A DNA stretch of 64,000 nt from JBCAXA01 sp039183535. Its GTDB lineage: Bacteria; Pseudomonadota; Gammaproteobacteria; Steroidobacterales; Woeseiaceae. The notes beneath the pieces were generated by a model. It saw only the letters and a program-made list of their open reading frames with translations, did no database searches and was not told the origin of the DNA. Of the stretch, positions 45,033 to 53,323 are shown piece after piece. Position 1 is the first letter of the stretch. Each line of letters opens with the position of its first letter. The position numbers and the translations under genes were made by a program. Location of the stretch: contig JBCDBO010000005.1 in assembly GCA_039183535.1 (NCBI GenBank), positions 1-64,000 on the forward strand, read 5' to 3'.

Positions 45033-47273
45033 ATGCAAAGAACCCGATTTCTGTTCGTTTTCGCGATGCTTCCGCTTATTTGCTGCGGTCCGGCAGCGGG
45101 TCAAGAAGCCCCACAAGCCACGCCGCTAGACGAAATCATCGTCACCGGGACGAAGCGTCAGACGACGCTACAAGATGCTGATCTAGCTGCCACCGTGCTC
45201 AGTCGCAAAGTTCTGGATGAGGCCCGTGTCGTCGACATTAGGCGTATCGATGACCTGGCCCCTAATGTGCAGTTTAACGATTCCAGTCCGCTTGGTGCGG
45301 TCTACATATCGATTCGTGGCGTGGAATCGAATCCGTTTATTGTGAATCGTGCCGCGGTTTATATCGATGGTATTCCGTTTCGCGAACTGAATAACTCGGT
45401 TTTGAGTCAGATCGAGTCGGTCGAGGTACTACGGGGTCCGCAGTCAACGCTTTACGGTGCCAACACAGAGATTGGACTCATCCTTATCAACACCAGTGCG
45501 CCTAGCGATGAGTTGCATGTCGACGCAAGCGCAACGGCGAGCTCGTACGATACGGGCGAACATTATCAAGTTGATGCCTATATCGGTGGTCCGCTGGTCA
45601 CGAACGAGCTGGCAGGGTCCGTCGCGATGCGTTACTCAGAACGCGACTACTTTCTCGAGAATATCGGTGCTACGCCGCAAGGGCCTGGCGTTGTCGATGA
45701 GCTGTTCGTGCAAGGCCGGCTGCGGTGGACGCCTACCGATCAGTTCGAAGTGAATGCCACCGGGTACATCATCAATACCGATGCGCCGGGCATTTATCGC
45801 TTCGATGGTTTTCCCGTTGATGTCGACCGCTTCAACCAGATCTACAGCGATGGGATCCTGTTTGACCCTGCTGATCCGTTTAGTGTGCCTCCTGGGAACG
45901 GATCACTGCGAGCGAGTGACTATCAATTCGTACACGATGCACCGAAACGCGCACAAATCGATGACGTCGTGCTCGGACTCAGTGCGGCTTACGTCATTGA
46001 GCCCGGCAAATTCACGCTAGGCATTAGCCATCGAAATGAAGAGATTGACGATCGCGGATTCGATATCGATAACAGCAATCTACCAATACTCGCTGGCACG
46101 CAGATTGAAGATGTAACGGTGTCGAACGCGGAGCTGCGTTTTGACTCCCGCGAGGATCGTGCCCTGGTCTATTCGCTTGGTCTTAGCTACTACCTAGAGG
46201 ACAACGCAGCCACTCTCGGCTCGCTGGTCGGGCCAGGTACGCTAAACGACTTTAACTTTGCGCCAAACCAGACTGTTGAAAGCCGTGACGTTGGCATATT
46301 CGCATCGGCCAGCTACACACCGGAGGCGTTTCCGGAGTGGACCGCCACGGTAGGTATTCGTTACGACGAGGCACGTCGGCAAACATCGCAGCAAGCGGGT
46401 TCGCTCGATCTTGGCTTCGCCGTGTTCTTATTCGACGCATTGCAGCTTGAAGAGACATTCGATGCGACGCTGCCAAGGTTCGCGCTGCGCTACGAGCCGA
46501 GCGACAATCTAACGCTGTACTCAAATATTGCTAAAGGGTATCTGCCCGGTGGCTTCAATATCGCGGCGGCGCAAGATGGTTTCCAAGAACAGGTGGTGCG
46601 TTACGAATCGGAAGAGCTGTGGAGTTACGAGTTTGGTCTAAAGTGGCGCCTACCCGAGCAAAATCTATTTCTTGCCACAGCCATTTTCTACATTGAGGCC
46701 GACAACTACCAAGAGATCTCCGCGTTAATTGATGAACAAGGCAACGTCGTGTCGACATCGTTTGTTGGCTCAGATGCCGCTATTCGGAGCCAGGGTTTCG
46801 AAATTGAGGGGTCCTGGCAACCAACTGAAAACCTCAGTGTTACCGGAAACTTTGGCTTCGTCGATGCGGAGTACACTGATTTCGCTGCTGCCGATGCGCC
46901 GGTCGTGATCGGTAATCCCGTCAAATTGGTGCCGGAGTACGACGCCAACCTGGCGGTTCGATACGAGTTTGCGAACGGCATTTTCGTGCGGGGTGAGGCG
47001 AATCTAACTGGCGATATCGCCTTAGATGAGGGCGACCGCACCGGCTTTACGACGAATGCACTCGATACGCAGGAGGCGGTTGAAACCTTTAACCTACAAT
47101 TCGGCTATCAACGGGAGCGCCTGACAATACGGGCGTTCGTAGAGAACATCAGCGATGAGCGGCGTATCTCCGGGGCTGGTTTTCCGAACGCGGTCTTCCC
47201 GGTCGACGGCTTGCTGTATGGCTCGATCGACTCGCCGCGGACGGTTGGGCTCGAGGTTTCGTTTCAATACTAG
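45033..47273 (+). CDS. TonB-dependent outer-membrane receptor
   Basis: A 746-residue receptor. ATG 45033 gives a signal peptide (RFLFVFAMLPLICCGPAAG), then the TonB box DEIIVTGTKRQ and the plug. In the plug the usual GTLYGxNxxGG-type signature appears as STLYGANTEIGLIL, lacking the GGAI part. The barrel follows and ends VGLEVSFQY. Receptors of this size import siderophores, cobalamin, saccharides or other bulky solutes; the substrate is not readable. The AraC gene just upstream may control it. Confidence 0.92.
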   Translation: MQRTRFLFVFAMLPLICCGPAAGQEAPQATPLDEIIVTGTKRQTTLQDADLAATVLSRKVLDEARVVDIRRIDDLAPNVQFNDSSPLGAVYISIRGVESNPFIVNRAAVYIDGIPFRELNNSVLSQIESVEVLRGPQSTLYGANTEIGLILINTSAPSDELHVDASATASSYDTGEHYQVDAYIGGPLVTNELAGSVAMRYSERDYFLENIGATPQGPGVVDELFVQGRLRWTPTDQFEVNATGYIINTDAPGIYRFDGFPVDVDRFNQIYSDGILFDPADPFSVPPGNGSLRASDYQFVHDAPKRAQIDDVVLGLSAAYVIEPGKFTLGISHRNEEIDDRGFDIDNSNLPILAGTQIEDVTVSNAELRFDSREDRALVYSLGLSYYLEDNAATLGSLVGPGTLNDFNFAPNQTVESRDVGIFASASYTPEAFPEWTATVGIRYDEARRQTSQQAGSLDLGFAVFLFDALQLEETFDATLPRFALRYEPSDNLTLYSNIAKGYLPGGFNIAAAQDGFQEQVVRYESEELWSYEFGLKWRLPEQNLFLATAIFYIEADNYQEISALIDEQGNVVSTSFVGSDAAIRSQGFEIEGSWQPTENLSVTGNFGFVDAEYTDFAAADAPVVIGNPVKLVPEYDANLAVRYEFANGIFVRGEANLTGDIALDEGDRTGFTTNALDTQEAVETFNLQFGYQRERLTIRAFVENISDERRISGAGFPNAVFPVDGLLYGSIDSPRTVGLEVSFQY

Positions 47274-47449
47274 TCGCGCCTAGAGCGTGTTCCGCCGAGG
47301 CTCGGCCACCGTCATCCGACGTTGCAATCGAAAACACCAGCGCCATCACAAGCCACATCGTTGTACGATATAGGGCTGTCAACAATTTGCTAGACGCATA
47401 CGACGCCAAGGCTTTGTGGGGCCGCCGTATGCGCCTCTGTCTATCAACG

Positions 47450-48250
47450 ATGGCGAGTACCACTTCCGGCAATTTGCGCAAGATGCGGGCGACGTTGAGC
47501 GACGTCGTTGCCTACGAGCTACCGCTCAGCGATGAGTCGGTCGATATGAACGCATGTATCGGTTCAACGATACGTTTCACGTTCGAAGGCCAAATCAATT
47601 GCGTTCGCTGCGGGCGTTTAACCAAGAAGTCGTTTGGGCAGGGGTTCTGCTACCCGTGCTTTCGCGATGCGCCTGAGGCCAGCGAGTGCATTATTCGGCC
47701 GGAGCTTTGTCAGGCACACGAAGGCATTTCGCGCGATATGGAATGGTCGAAGACCCATTGTCTGACCGAGCAGGTCGTTTACCTCGCAAAGAGTTCGGCG
47801 ATAAAGGTCGGCATTACCCGTAATTCACAGGTCCCAACTCGCTGGATCGATCAAGGTGCGTCGGAAGCCGTCGTCTTCGCACGCGTACCGAATCGCTACA
47901 CCGCCGGTTTGGTGGAGGTTGCCATGAAGTCGTTCTTGACGGACCGAACCAATTGGCAGCGGATGTTAAAGAACGAAGTCGTCGACGCCGATTTAATCGC
48001 CAAGAAAAATGAGCTCGTCGAGCAACTCGATGCCGACTACCGCGATTACGTTACCGACGGCGACACAGTCTGCGCCATTACCTATCCCGTTGCTGAGTAT
48101 CCGACCAAGGTCAAAAGTCAGACGTTCGATAAGTTGGGGGAGATCGAAGGCACGTTGGCTGGTATCAAAGGCCAATATCTTATTTTCGACGACGGCCGCG
48201 TGCTCAATATTCGCAAGCATGCCGGGTACTTCGTAACGCTGCAGTACTAA
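47450..48250 (+). CDS. DUF2797 zinc-ribbon protein
   Basis: A 266-residue protein of the DUF2797 family. The N-terminal region contains GNLRKMRATL and then a zinc-ribbon-like CVRCGRLTKKSFGQGFCYPCF with four Cys. The middle has VYLAKSSAIKVGITRNSQVPTRW, similar to nucleic-acid-related GIY-YIG-like folds, and the C-terminus a KGQYLIFDDGRVLNIRKH strand pair. ATG 47450 matches the usual N-terminus of the family; upstream in-frame codons are untypical. The function is unknown. It is a stand-alone gene between the TonB receptor and the alginate locus. Confidence 0.87.
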   Translation: MASTTSGNLRKMRATLSDVVAYELPLSDESVDMNACIGSTIRFTFEGQINCVRCGRLTKKSFGQGFCYPCFRDAPEASECIIRPELCQAHEGISRDMEWSKTHCLTEQVVYLAKSSAIKVGITRNSQVPTRWIDQGASEAVVFARVPNRYTAGLVEVAMKSFLTDRTNWQRMLKNEVVDADLIAKKNELVEQLDADYRDYVTDGDTVCAITYPVAEYPTKVKSQTFDKLGEIEGTLAGIKGQYLIFDDGRVLNIRKHAGYFVTLQY

Positions 48251-48600
48251 TGCTGTTGCGACTACTGCCTGAGGCGGCGATCAGGCCGGTTACATACTTG
48301 GCCTCTGGAACGGAATAGACCCAGAACATCGAAAGCCAGCGTCATTCATGGCGACATGGACCCACTGCTGAGCGACGATGTTTCCCACGTTTCCAGCGAA
48401 CGCGTAATCGAAATAGCGCACACCATCAGTCCATGTATCGATATCGCAATGATCATCGAATTGGGCTCGATCGGCGATCGAAGTCGATGAGCGCGATGGC
48501 AATTCCCTGACGGAAGGCGACGGCTCCCACCGCCGATGACCGGCTCGTTTTAAAGCCTGCGGTTGCACGTGATCCAGAGTGCACATTGGCTATAAGCGAC
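48251..48600. other. Intergenic region before the alginate operators, no clear gene
   Basis: This stretch has no supported gene. A 98-codon minus-strand frame (48290-48586) has no recognisable domain and an uneven composition. The segment may hold decayed coding DNA, since another minus-strand frame yields short fragments with protein-like character, but no parent family could be named. The operator cluster starts at 48601. Confidence 0.5.
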
Positions 48601-48619
48601 AAATTGGTATTACCAATTT
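48601..48619. promoter_or_regulatory. Perfect 19-bp palindromic operator (site 1)
   Basis: The 19-bp sequence AAATTGGTATTACCAATTT is a perfect palindrome around T48610. It resembles the operators of uronate and glucuronate regulators of the GntR/FadR family (UxuR/ExuR-type sites of the form AAATTGGTATACCAATTT), with one extra central base. It lies about 100 bp before the first gene of the alginate locus. No GntR gene is in the window, so the regulator is encoded elsewhere. Confidence 0.75.
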
Positions 48620-48636
48620 ATGCGTTAACTACTAAG

Positions 48637-48666
48637 ATTGGCTTTACCAATAGAATTAAGTTGGTA
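48637..48666. promoter_or_regulatory. Second operator and a half-site (sites 2 and 3)
   Basis: A second site, ATTGGCTTTACCAAT (48637-48651), keeps the TTGG and CCAA arms of site 1 but has mismatches in the centre. A further half-site AGTTGGTA lies at 48659-48666. Their spacing of 34 and about 23 bp from the preceding centre could let several dimers bind side by side. They precede the gene at 48719. Site assignment rests on the arms and position. Confidence 0.6.
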
Positions 48667-48718
48667 AGATCCATGTAATCGCGGTCAACACAGACCGCTA
48701 CGCACACGGGGGGCCTAG

Positions 48719-49036
48719 ATGCGTAAACACGAGATCCAAACTCGTTCTTTGTCGACGCCGACTGTTGGTCGCCGCGGCGCGAGCAATGCTTCACGCATCG
48801 CCGCAGCAAACCTCGAAGTCAACATCACTCAACACCGAGCGGTGTGCACGATCTTCGACCGCTTTGTGAATGCAGTCATTAGCAGTGGTCCCGTTGATTT
48901 CATCGATACACAACCGTTGCCTGAGGCAGAAGGCGACGACTTCGTTCCACTAGCGTGTTTACAGAATAAGAACGAGAGCCTGATTGATTTCGCGACGCGA
49001 ACAGCAAATGGGTTCCGAATTGGGAGATCAGCGTAA
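48719..49036 (+). CDS. Small protein of unknown function at the head of the alginate locus
   Basis: A 105-residue frame starting ATG 48719, with GGGGGG just upstream. Its stop overlaps the start of the large lipoprotein gene as TAATG, a typical coupling arrangement, which favours real translation. No domain or signal peptide is recognised. The N-terminal part is basic, the middle holds ITQHRAVCTIFDRFVNAVISSG, and the C-terminal part is mixed. It lies directly downstream of the operators. It could alternatively be a leader with little structural meaning. Confidence 0.45.
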   Translation: MRKHEIQTRSLSTPTVGRRGASNASRIAAANLEVNITQHRAVCTIFDRFVNAVISSGPVDFIDTQPLPEAEGDDFVPLACLQNKNESLIDFATRTANGFRIGRSA

Positions 49037-52000
49037 TGAGTCATAAGATCTTTTGCTGCGTCTTGCTGCTAGCAGTGCTCGGTGGCTGCGGCAGTGACCG
49101 AGACAGTGTGCCGTTGGTGCCGGCATCCAATGGTGTAGCGAGTATTAGCGGTGATGCGGTCGTCGGTGGAACGGTAGCAGCGTCAGTGACTGACCCCGAA
49201 GGCGTGCAAGCGGGGACCGAGAGCTATCAGTGGTACTCCGACGGCGTGCTTATCGCCGGCGCAACGTCATCGTCATACACGTTGACGGCAGACGAAGGTG
49301 GCGAAGCCGTCACGGTAGTTGTCCGTTACACCGACACGCCTGGGCTTCGGGAGACGATCGAGTCGGCACCCATCGATATCCAAGCCGCGTTTACGTTGGG
49401 CGCACTCTATATCCATGGACTGGTCGACGGTGCCACCTGCGACATTGCTGCTGTCGACTCGATGGGCGTCGTCGGCGCTTCGTTAGCCACTGGCATCAGT
49501 AGTGGCGGCGTCGTGAGTTTCGCCGGCTTGGTGCCCGTCGACGGTGCGGCACTAATCTCTTGCAGCGGCGGGACCTACGTCGACGAGGCAACCGGTACGG
49601 TACTCGATGCGCCTGACTCACGAGCCGTCGTGAACGTTACTGGCGATACGGTATTTACTGTGTCTCCGTTGACGGAACTTGCCGTTCAACTCGCCGAGAT
49701 CGCGGGCGACCTTAATGCGGCATTATCAACGTACAACGCCGCTGTCGGCATCAACTTCGGTGTCGCAGGTGACATAACGACCGTTGCACCGACCGATTTG
49801 ATGACCACGGCTGCCAGTAATGACGACGCCGGTCGATACGCCACCGCACTCGCACTTATCTCGCAACTCGATGCGAACGATACTGTTGCGGCAGCAGCGG
49901 ATGTTGTCACCACGCTCAGCGCCGACCTTGCCGATGGTACGTTTTCGCAAGTCACCTTAGATGCCTTTAACCAGGCAGTGATGGATCTCGCCGCGTCGCC
50001 AGTCGCGGGCAATCTCAACACCGATGCATTAACCACGGTGCAAGGTGCGATCAATAACTTGCCGGAGCCCGCTGAGTTTGACGGCCTGAGCGCGTCGGTT
50101 CCGAATGACCAAGTTGCACCGCTTACCGGGACCGTCACAGTCACCGATGTGAATTTCGGCGAAGACCGAGTCGTTGCGCAGACTGACACCCAAACAACCT
50201 ACGGCATATTCAGCATTGCCGAGACGGGCGAGTGGAGCTACGCCCTCACCACGACCGATGCGGCGGTAGCCGGTCTTGATGTCGGCGAGTCGGTTATCGA
50301 CATTATCCCATTGACATCGGCCGACGGCACGATGGCCAGCCTGGTGATTCGTATTACCGCCCTAACTCAGGTCGCCGAAATCAGGAATACGATCAATGGC
50401 GATACGGGTGAGCTTCGACTGGATCTTGATCCCCATCAGCTTGAGGGTCGGTTGTCGTTTTCGTTCCTTAAGACCGAGGCACTCGCCGACGATGGCAACG
50501 AAAAAGACGCCTACATCACGCTCTACGGATCATCGGGTAGTTCATCTGAGTCACTCGTCGATTTGCGTATTCAAGGGTCGGCTACCAATGAGGACGGTAG
50601 CCCGAGAGCGCCACGATTCCTCGTGCGCAATACCGACAACGCCGCCTATCCAGGCGGCATTATCGAAGCGCCATTTACACCAAACGAATGGTACGACATC
50701 GAGATACGTTGGAACCTGGCTGACGTCAACCAAATCACGATCCTTATTAACGGTGAGGTCTTAGGTGGCGGGCCATTTTCTACTGCCGCCGTCGTCGATC
50801 CTGACTTCACCGATCTGAATCAGTGGTTTAGCGAGGGTGTTGAGCGAGTCCAATGGCGCTTTGGCGACAACGGTACTGTGATTCCGTTCGGTTCGTACTT
50901 CGTCGATAACGTCGAGATCTACTCCGACACGGAAGGTACGACGCTCGTCTTTACGGACGATTTCGAAAGCTACGGTGTCGGTGATTCGTTCACCGGTTCG
51001 GTCGATTACCCGAACTCCGTCGATGCCACCGTTGCCGTTTTCGACCGGAGTGCGGATGGCGGATCTACCCCAGCTGCGTTTTTTAACCTTGTCGGCGCTG
51101 TTAACAGTGATAGCGCGGACGTCATCATGGATACGGTCACTGTTATCGATCCGGACCCAGGCGAAGACATGCTCGTCGAGCAAGCCAACGTCGCGACGAC
51201 CTACGGCACCTTTTCTATTTTACCGTCGGGGACGTGGGAGTACGCACTCGACACTGCCAACGCAACCATTGCGGCTTTGGTACAGGGCGATCGTGTTACC
51301 GACACTATTCAGATTTCATCGGTGGATGGCACGACGGCCGATCTGGTTATCACGATTAACGGTGTCGGCGGTGCACCCAGTGGTGGGAGCAGCAAAGTTG
51401 CAGTCATAGTCGATACTGACGCTAGCGATACTGGCGAATTACGGTATGCCCTAGATGGCGCGGGTCCGTTGGCTGCAGGTCGAGTGGAGCTCAAGATCAA
51501 GCGGCTAGACGACGACCTCGGTGATGGCGATGCTTTTATTACACTGTTTAACTCGGCTACCAACAATGACGGCGCCATTCTCGACTTCCGGATCCGGGAT
51601 GACAGCTTCGGTGTAAGAAGTCCCAGCGGCGTCGATACGTCGGCACTGCCGCATACGCTTGATGAGTTTATGGATGTGCGCATTACCTGGGAGTATCCAG
51701 GTGGGTCGACGTCCGTTAATCCGAGCGTGATCATCTCGGTGGATGGCGTCAGCCTCGCGCCGTTCACCCCGGATAACAACTCCGTCGGTGGCGTGACGCA
51801 CGTAGCTGTTCGTTTCGGCGATAACAGCGGGGTTCGGGAGCCGACGGGTAAAGTCAGTGTCGATGACTTCGCCATTTACGCCGACACCGCCGGGTTCGTC
51901 GAAGTCTTCTCCGACGACTTCGAGTCTTACTTGGACGGCGATTCGTTAGACACCGACAACGCCGCGTCACCATACAACTCCAGTACGTCGGAAGCGACGA

Positions 52001-53322
52001 TCGAGACTGTCGAAGGCGTCGGTGGCCCTGGCAGCCCAGGCAATAAGTTGGCAGAGATCATCGATACAGATCCCGGCGATACCGGCGAGCTTAGATATGC
52101 ACTAGATAGCGCTGGCCCGTTAGCGGCAGGTCGCGTGGAAGTCGCCGTGAAACGTCTTGATGACGATCTTGGTGACGGTGATGCGTTCATTACCTTATTC
52201 AACGCCGATACGAACAATGCTGGCGCCATCTTGGATCTGCGGATACGAGACGACAGCTTCGGCGTGCGGGCGCCGAGTTCGATCGATACATCAGCGCTAC
52301 CGTTAACGCTGGATCAGTTTATGAACGTGTTGATCACCTGGGAATACCCGGGTGGTGATACAACGCTATTGCCGGATGTCACGGTTTCGGTTGACGGTGT
52401 TGCGCTCGCACCGTTCATGCCCGATAACTCAGCCTTTGGCGGAGTTACGCATGTAGCGTTCCGATTTGGCGACAACAGTGGTGTCCGCGACGCCACTGGT
52501 ATATTCAGTATCGACGAGCTCGGTATTTACTCGGATGTGAACGGTATGACTGCCGTGTTCACCGATGACTTCGAGTCTTATATCGAAGGCGACTCGCTTG
52601 ATACCGACAACGCCGCCTCGCCGTACAACTCAAGTACGTCCGAGGCGACCGTCGGCGCCGAGGCCGATACGGCGAGTGGCCCCGGCACGCCGGGCAATAA
52701 GACTGCTGAGATTATCGATACCGATGCGGGCGATACCGGTGAGCTTCGCTACGCACTCGACGGCGATGGTCCACTCGCAGCGGGTCGACTCAATGTCGCC
52801 GTGAAGCGCTTAGACGATTCGCTGGGTGACGGTGATGCGTTTATTACGCTCTTTAACGCCGATACCAATAACTCCGGTGCGATTCTCGATTTTCGTATCC
52901 GCGATGACAGCTTCGGCGTCAGAAATCCGAGTGCAACCGATACGTCATCGCTCCCGCACACCTTAGATGCCTTCATGAATGTCGAAGTCACGTGGGACTA
53001 CCCCGGTGGCGACACAGCAGTCGCGCCATCCGTCACGATTACGGTCGATGGCGTTAGTCTCGCACCGTTCACGCCGGACAACGCACCATTTGGTGGTGTT
53101 ACGCATGTGGCTTTCCGCTTTGGTGACAACGGCGGTGTCCGCGCGGCGACCGGCATTTTCAGTATCGACGAAATCGAAATCTACTCGGATACCGCCGGTA
53201 CGACGACAGTTTTCACCGACGACTTTGAGACGTATCTAGATGGAGACTCACTCGATACCGACAACGCGGCGTCGCCGTACAACTCAAGTACGTCCGAGGC
53301 CACAGTTGGGGTGGAGGAATAA
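49036..53322 (+). CDS. Large modular surface lipoprotein with four repeated beta-sandwich domains
   Basis: A 1428-residue lipoprotein (lipobox LGGC near residue 18). Residues 30-115 form an Ig-like domain, 120-340 a less defined region, and about 345-445 and 680-785 two VCBS/cadherin-like domains. Four jelly-roll (LamG-like) repeats start near 446, 787, 1003 and 1221; the last three are about 216 residues each and very similar, with GELRYALD, GDAFITLFN, RIRDDSFGVR and DDFESY. Each ends in a linker SLDTDNAASPYNSSTSEA, and the protein ends on that linker. It probably binds alginate at the cell surface before uptake by the next gene's receptor (inference). Confidence 0.85.
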   Translation: MSHKIFCCVLLLAVLGGCGSDRDSVPLVPASNGVASISGDAVVGGTVAASVTDPEGVQAGTESYQWYSDGVLIAGATSSSYTLTADEGGEAVTVVVRYTDTPGLRETIESAPIDIQAAFTLGALYIHGLVDGATCDIAAVDSMGVVGASLATGISSGGVVSFAGLVPVDGAALISCSGGTYVDEATGTVLDAPDSRAVVNVTGDTVFTVSPLTELAVQLAEIAGDLNAALSTYNAAVGINFGVAGDITTVAPTDLMTTAASNDDAGRYATALALISQLDANDTVAAAADVVTTLSADLADGTFSQVTLDAFNQAVMDLAASPVAGNLNTDALTTVQGAINNLPEPAEFDGLSASVPNDQVAPLTGTVTVTDVNFGEDRVVAQTDTQTTYGIFSIAETGEWSYALTTTDAAVAGLDVGESVIDIIPLTSADGTMASLVIRITALTQVAEIRNTINGDTGELRLDLDPHQLEGRLSFSFLKTEALADDGNEKDAYITLYGSSGSSSESLVDLRIQGSATNEDGSPRAPRFLVRNTDNAAYPGGIIEAPFTPNEWYDIEIRWNLADVNQITILINGEVLGGGPFSTAAVVDPDFTDLNQWFSEGVERVQWRFGDNGTVIPFGSYFVDNVEIYSDTEGTTLVFTDDFESYGVGDSFTGSVDYPNSVDATVAVFDRSADGGSTPAAFFNLVGAVNSDSADVIMDTVTVIDPDPGEDMLVEQANVATTYGTFSILPSGTWEYALDTANATIAALVQGDRVTDTIQISSVDGTTADLVITINGVGGAPSGGSSKVAVIVDTDASDTGELRYALDGAGPLAAGRVELKIKRLDDDLGDGDAFITLFNSATNNDGAILDFRIRDDSFGVRSPSGVDTSALPHTLDEFMDVRITWEYPGGSTSVNPSVIISVDGVSLAPFTPDNNSVGGVTHVAVRFGDNSGVREPTGKVSVDDFAIYADTAGFVEVFSDDFESYLDGDSLDTDNAASPYNSSTSEATIETVEGVGGPGSPGNKLAEIIDTDPGDTGELRYALDSAGPLAAGRVEVAVKRLDDDLGDGDAFITLFNADTNNAGAILDLRIRDDSFGVRAPSSIDTSALPLTLDQFMNVLITWEYPGGDTTLLPDVTVSVDGVALAPFMPDNSAFGGVTHVAFRFGDNSGVRDATGIFSIDELGIYSDVNGMTAVFTDDFESYIEGDSLDTDNAASPYNSSTSEATVGAEADTASGPGTPGNKTAEIIDTDAGDTGELRYALDGDGPLAAGRLNVAVKRLDDSLGDGDAFITLFNADTNNSGAILDFRIRDDSFGVRNPSATDTSSLPHTLDAFMNVEVTWDYPGGDTAVAPSVTITVDGVSLAPFTPDNAPFGGVTHVAFRFGDNGGVRAATGIFSIDEIEIYSDTAGTTTVFTDDFETYLDGDSLDTDNAASPYNSSTSEATVGVEE
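51394..53322 (+). repeat. Three in-frame tandem repeats of about 650 bp
   Basis: Within the large lipoprotein gene, blocks starting near 51394, 52042 and 52696 encode nearly identical repeats of about 216 codons. The DNA itself is strongly similar between blocks, indicating recent tandem duplication. The fourth, older copy near 50371 is diverged. The final block ends in the linker, so a further copy was either lost or never completed. Confidence 0.8.
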
Positions 53323-53323
53323 C

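Noticed and set aside
48290..48586. A 98-codon minus-strand frame before the alginate operators
   Set aside because: No recognisable domain and no ribosome-binding site; possibly decayed DNA.
53240..53323. An upstream extension of the large receptor gene
   Set aside because: It overlaps the lipoprotein coding end in another frame; ATG 53324 has a good ribosome-binding site and gives a proper signal peptide.
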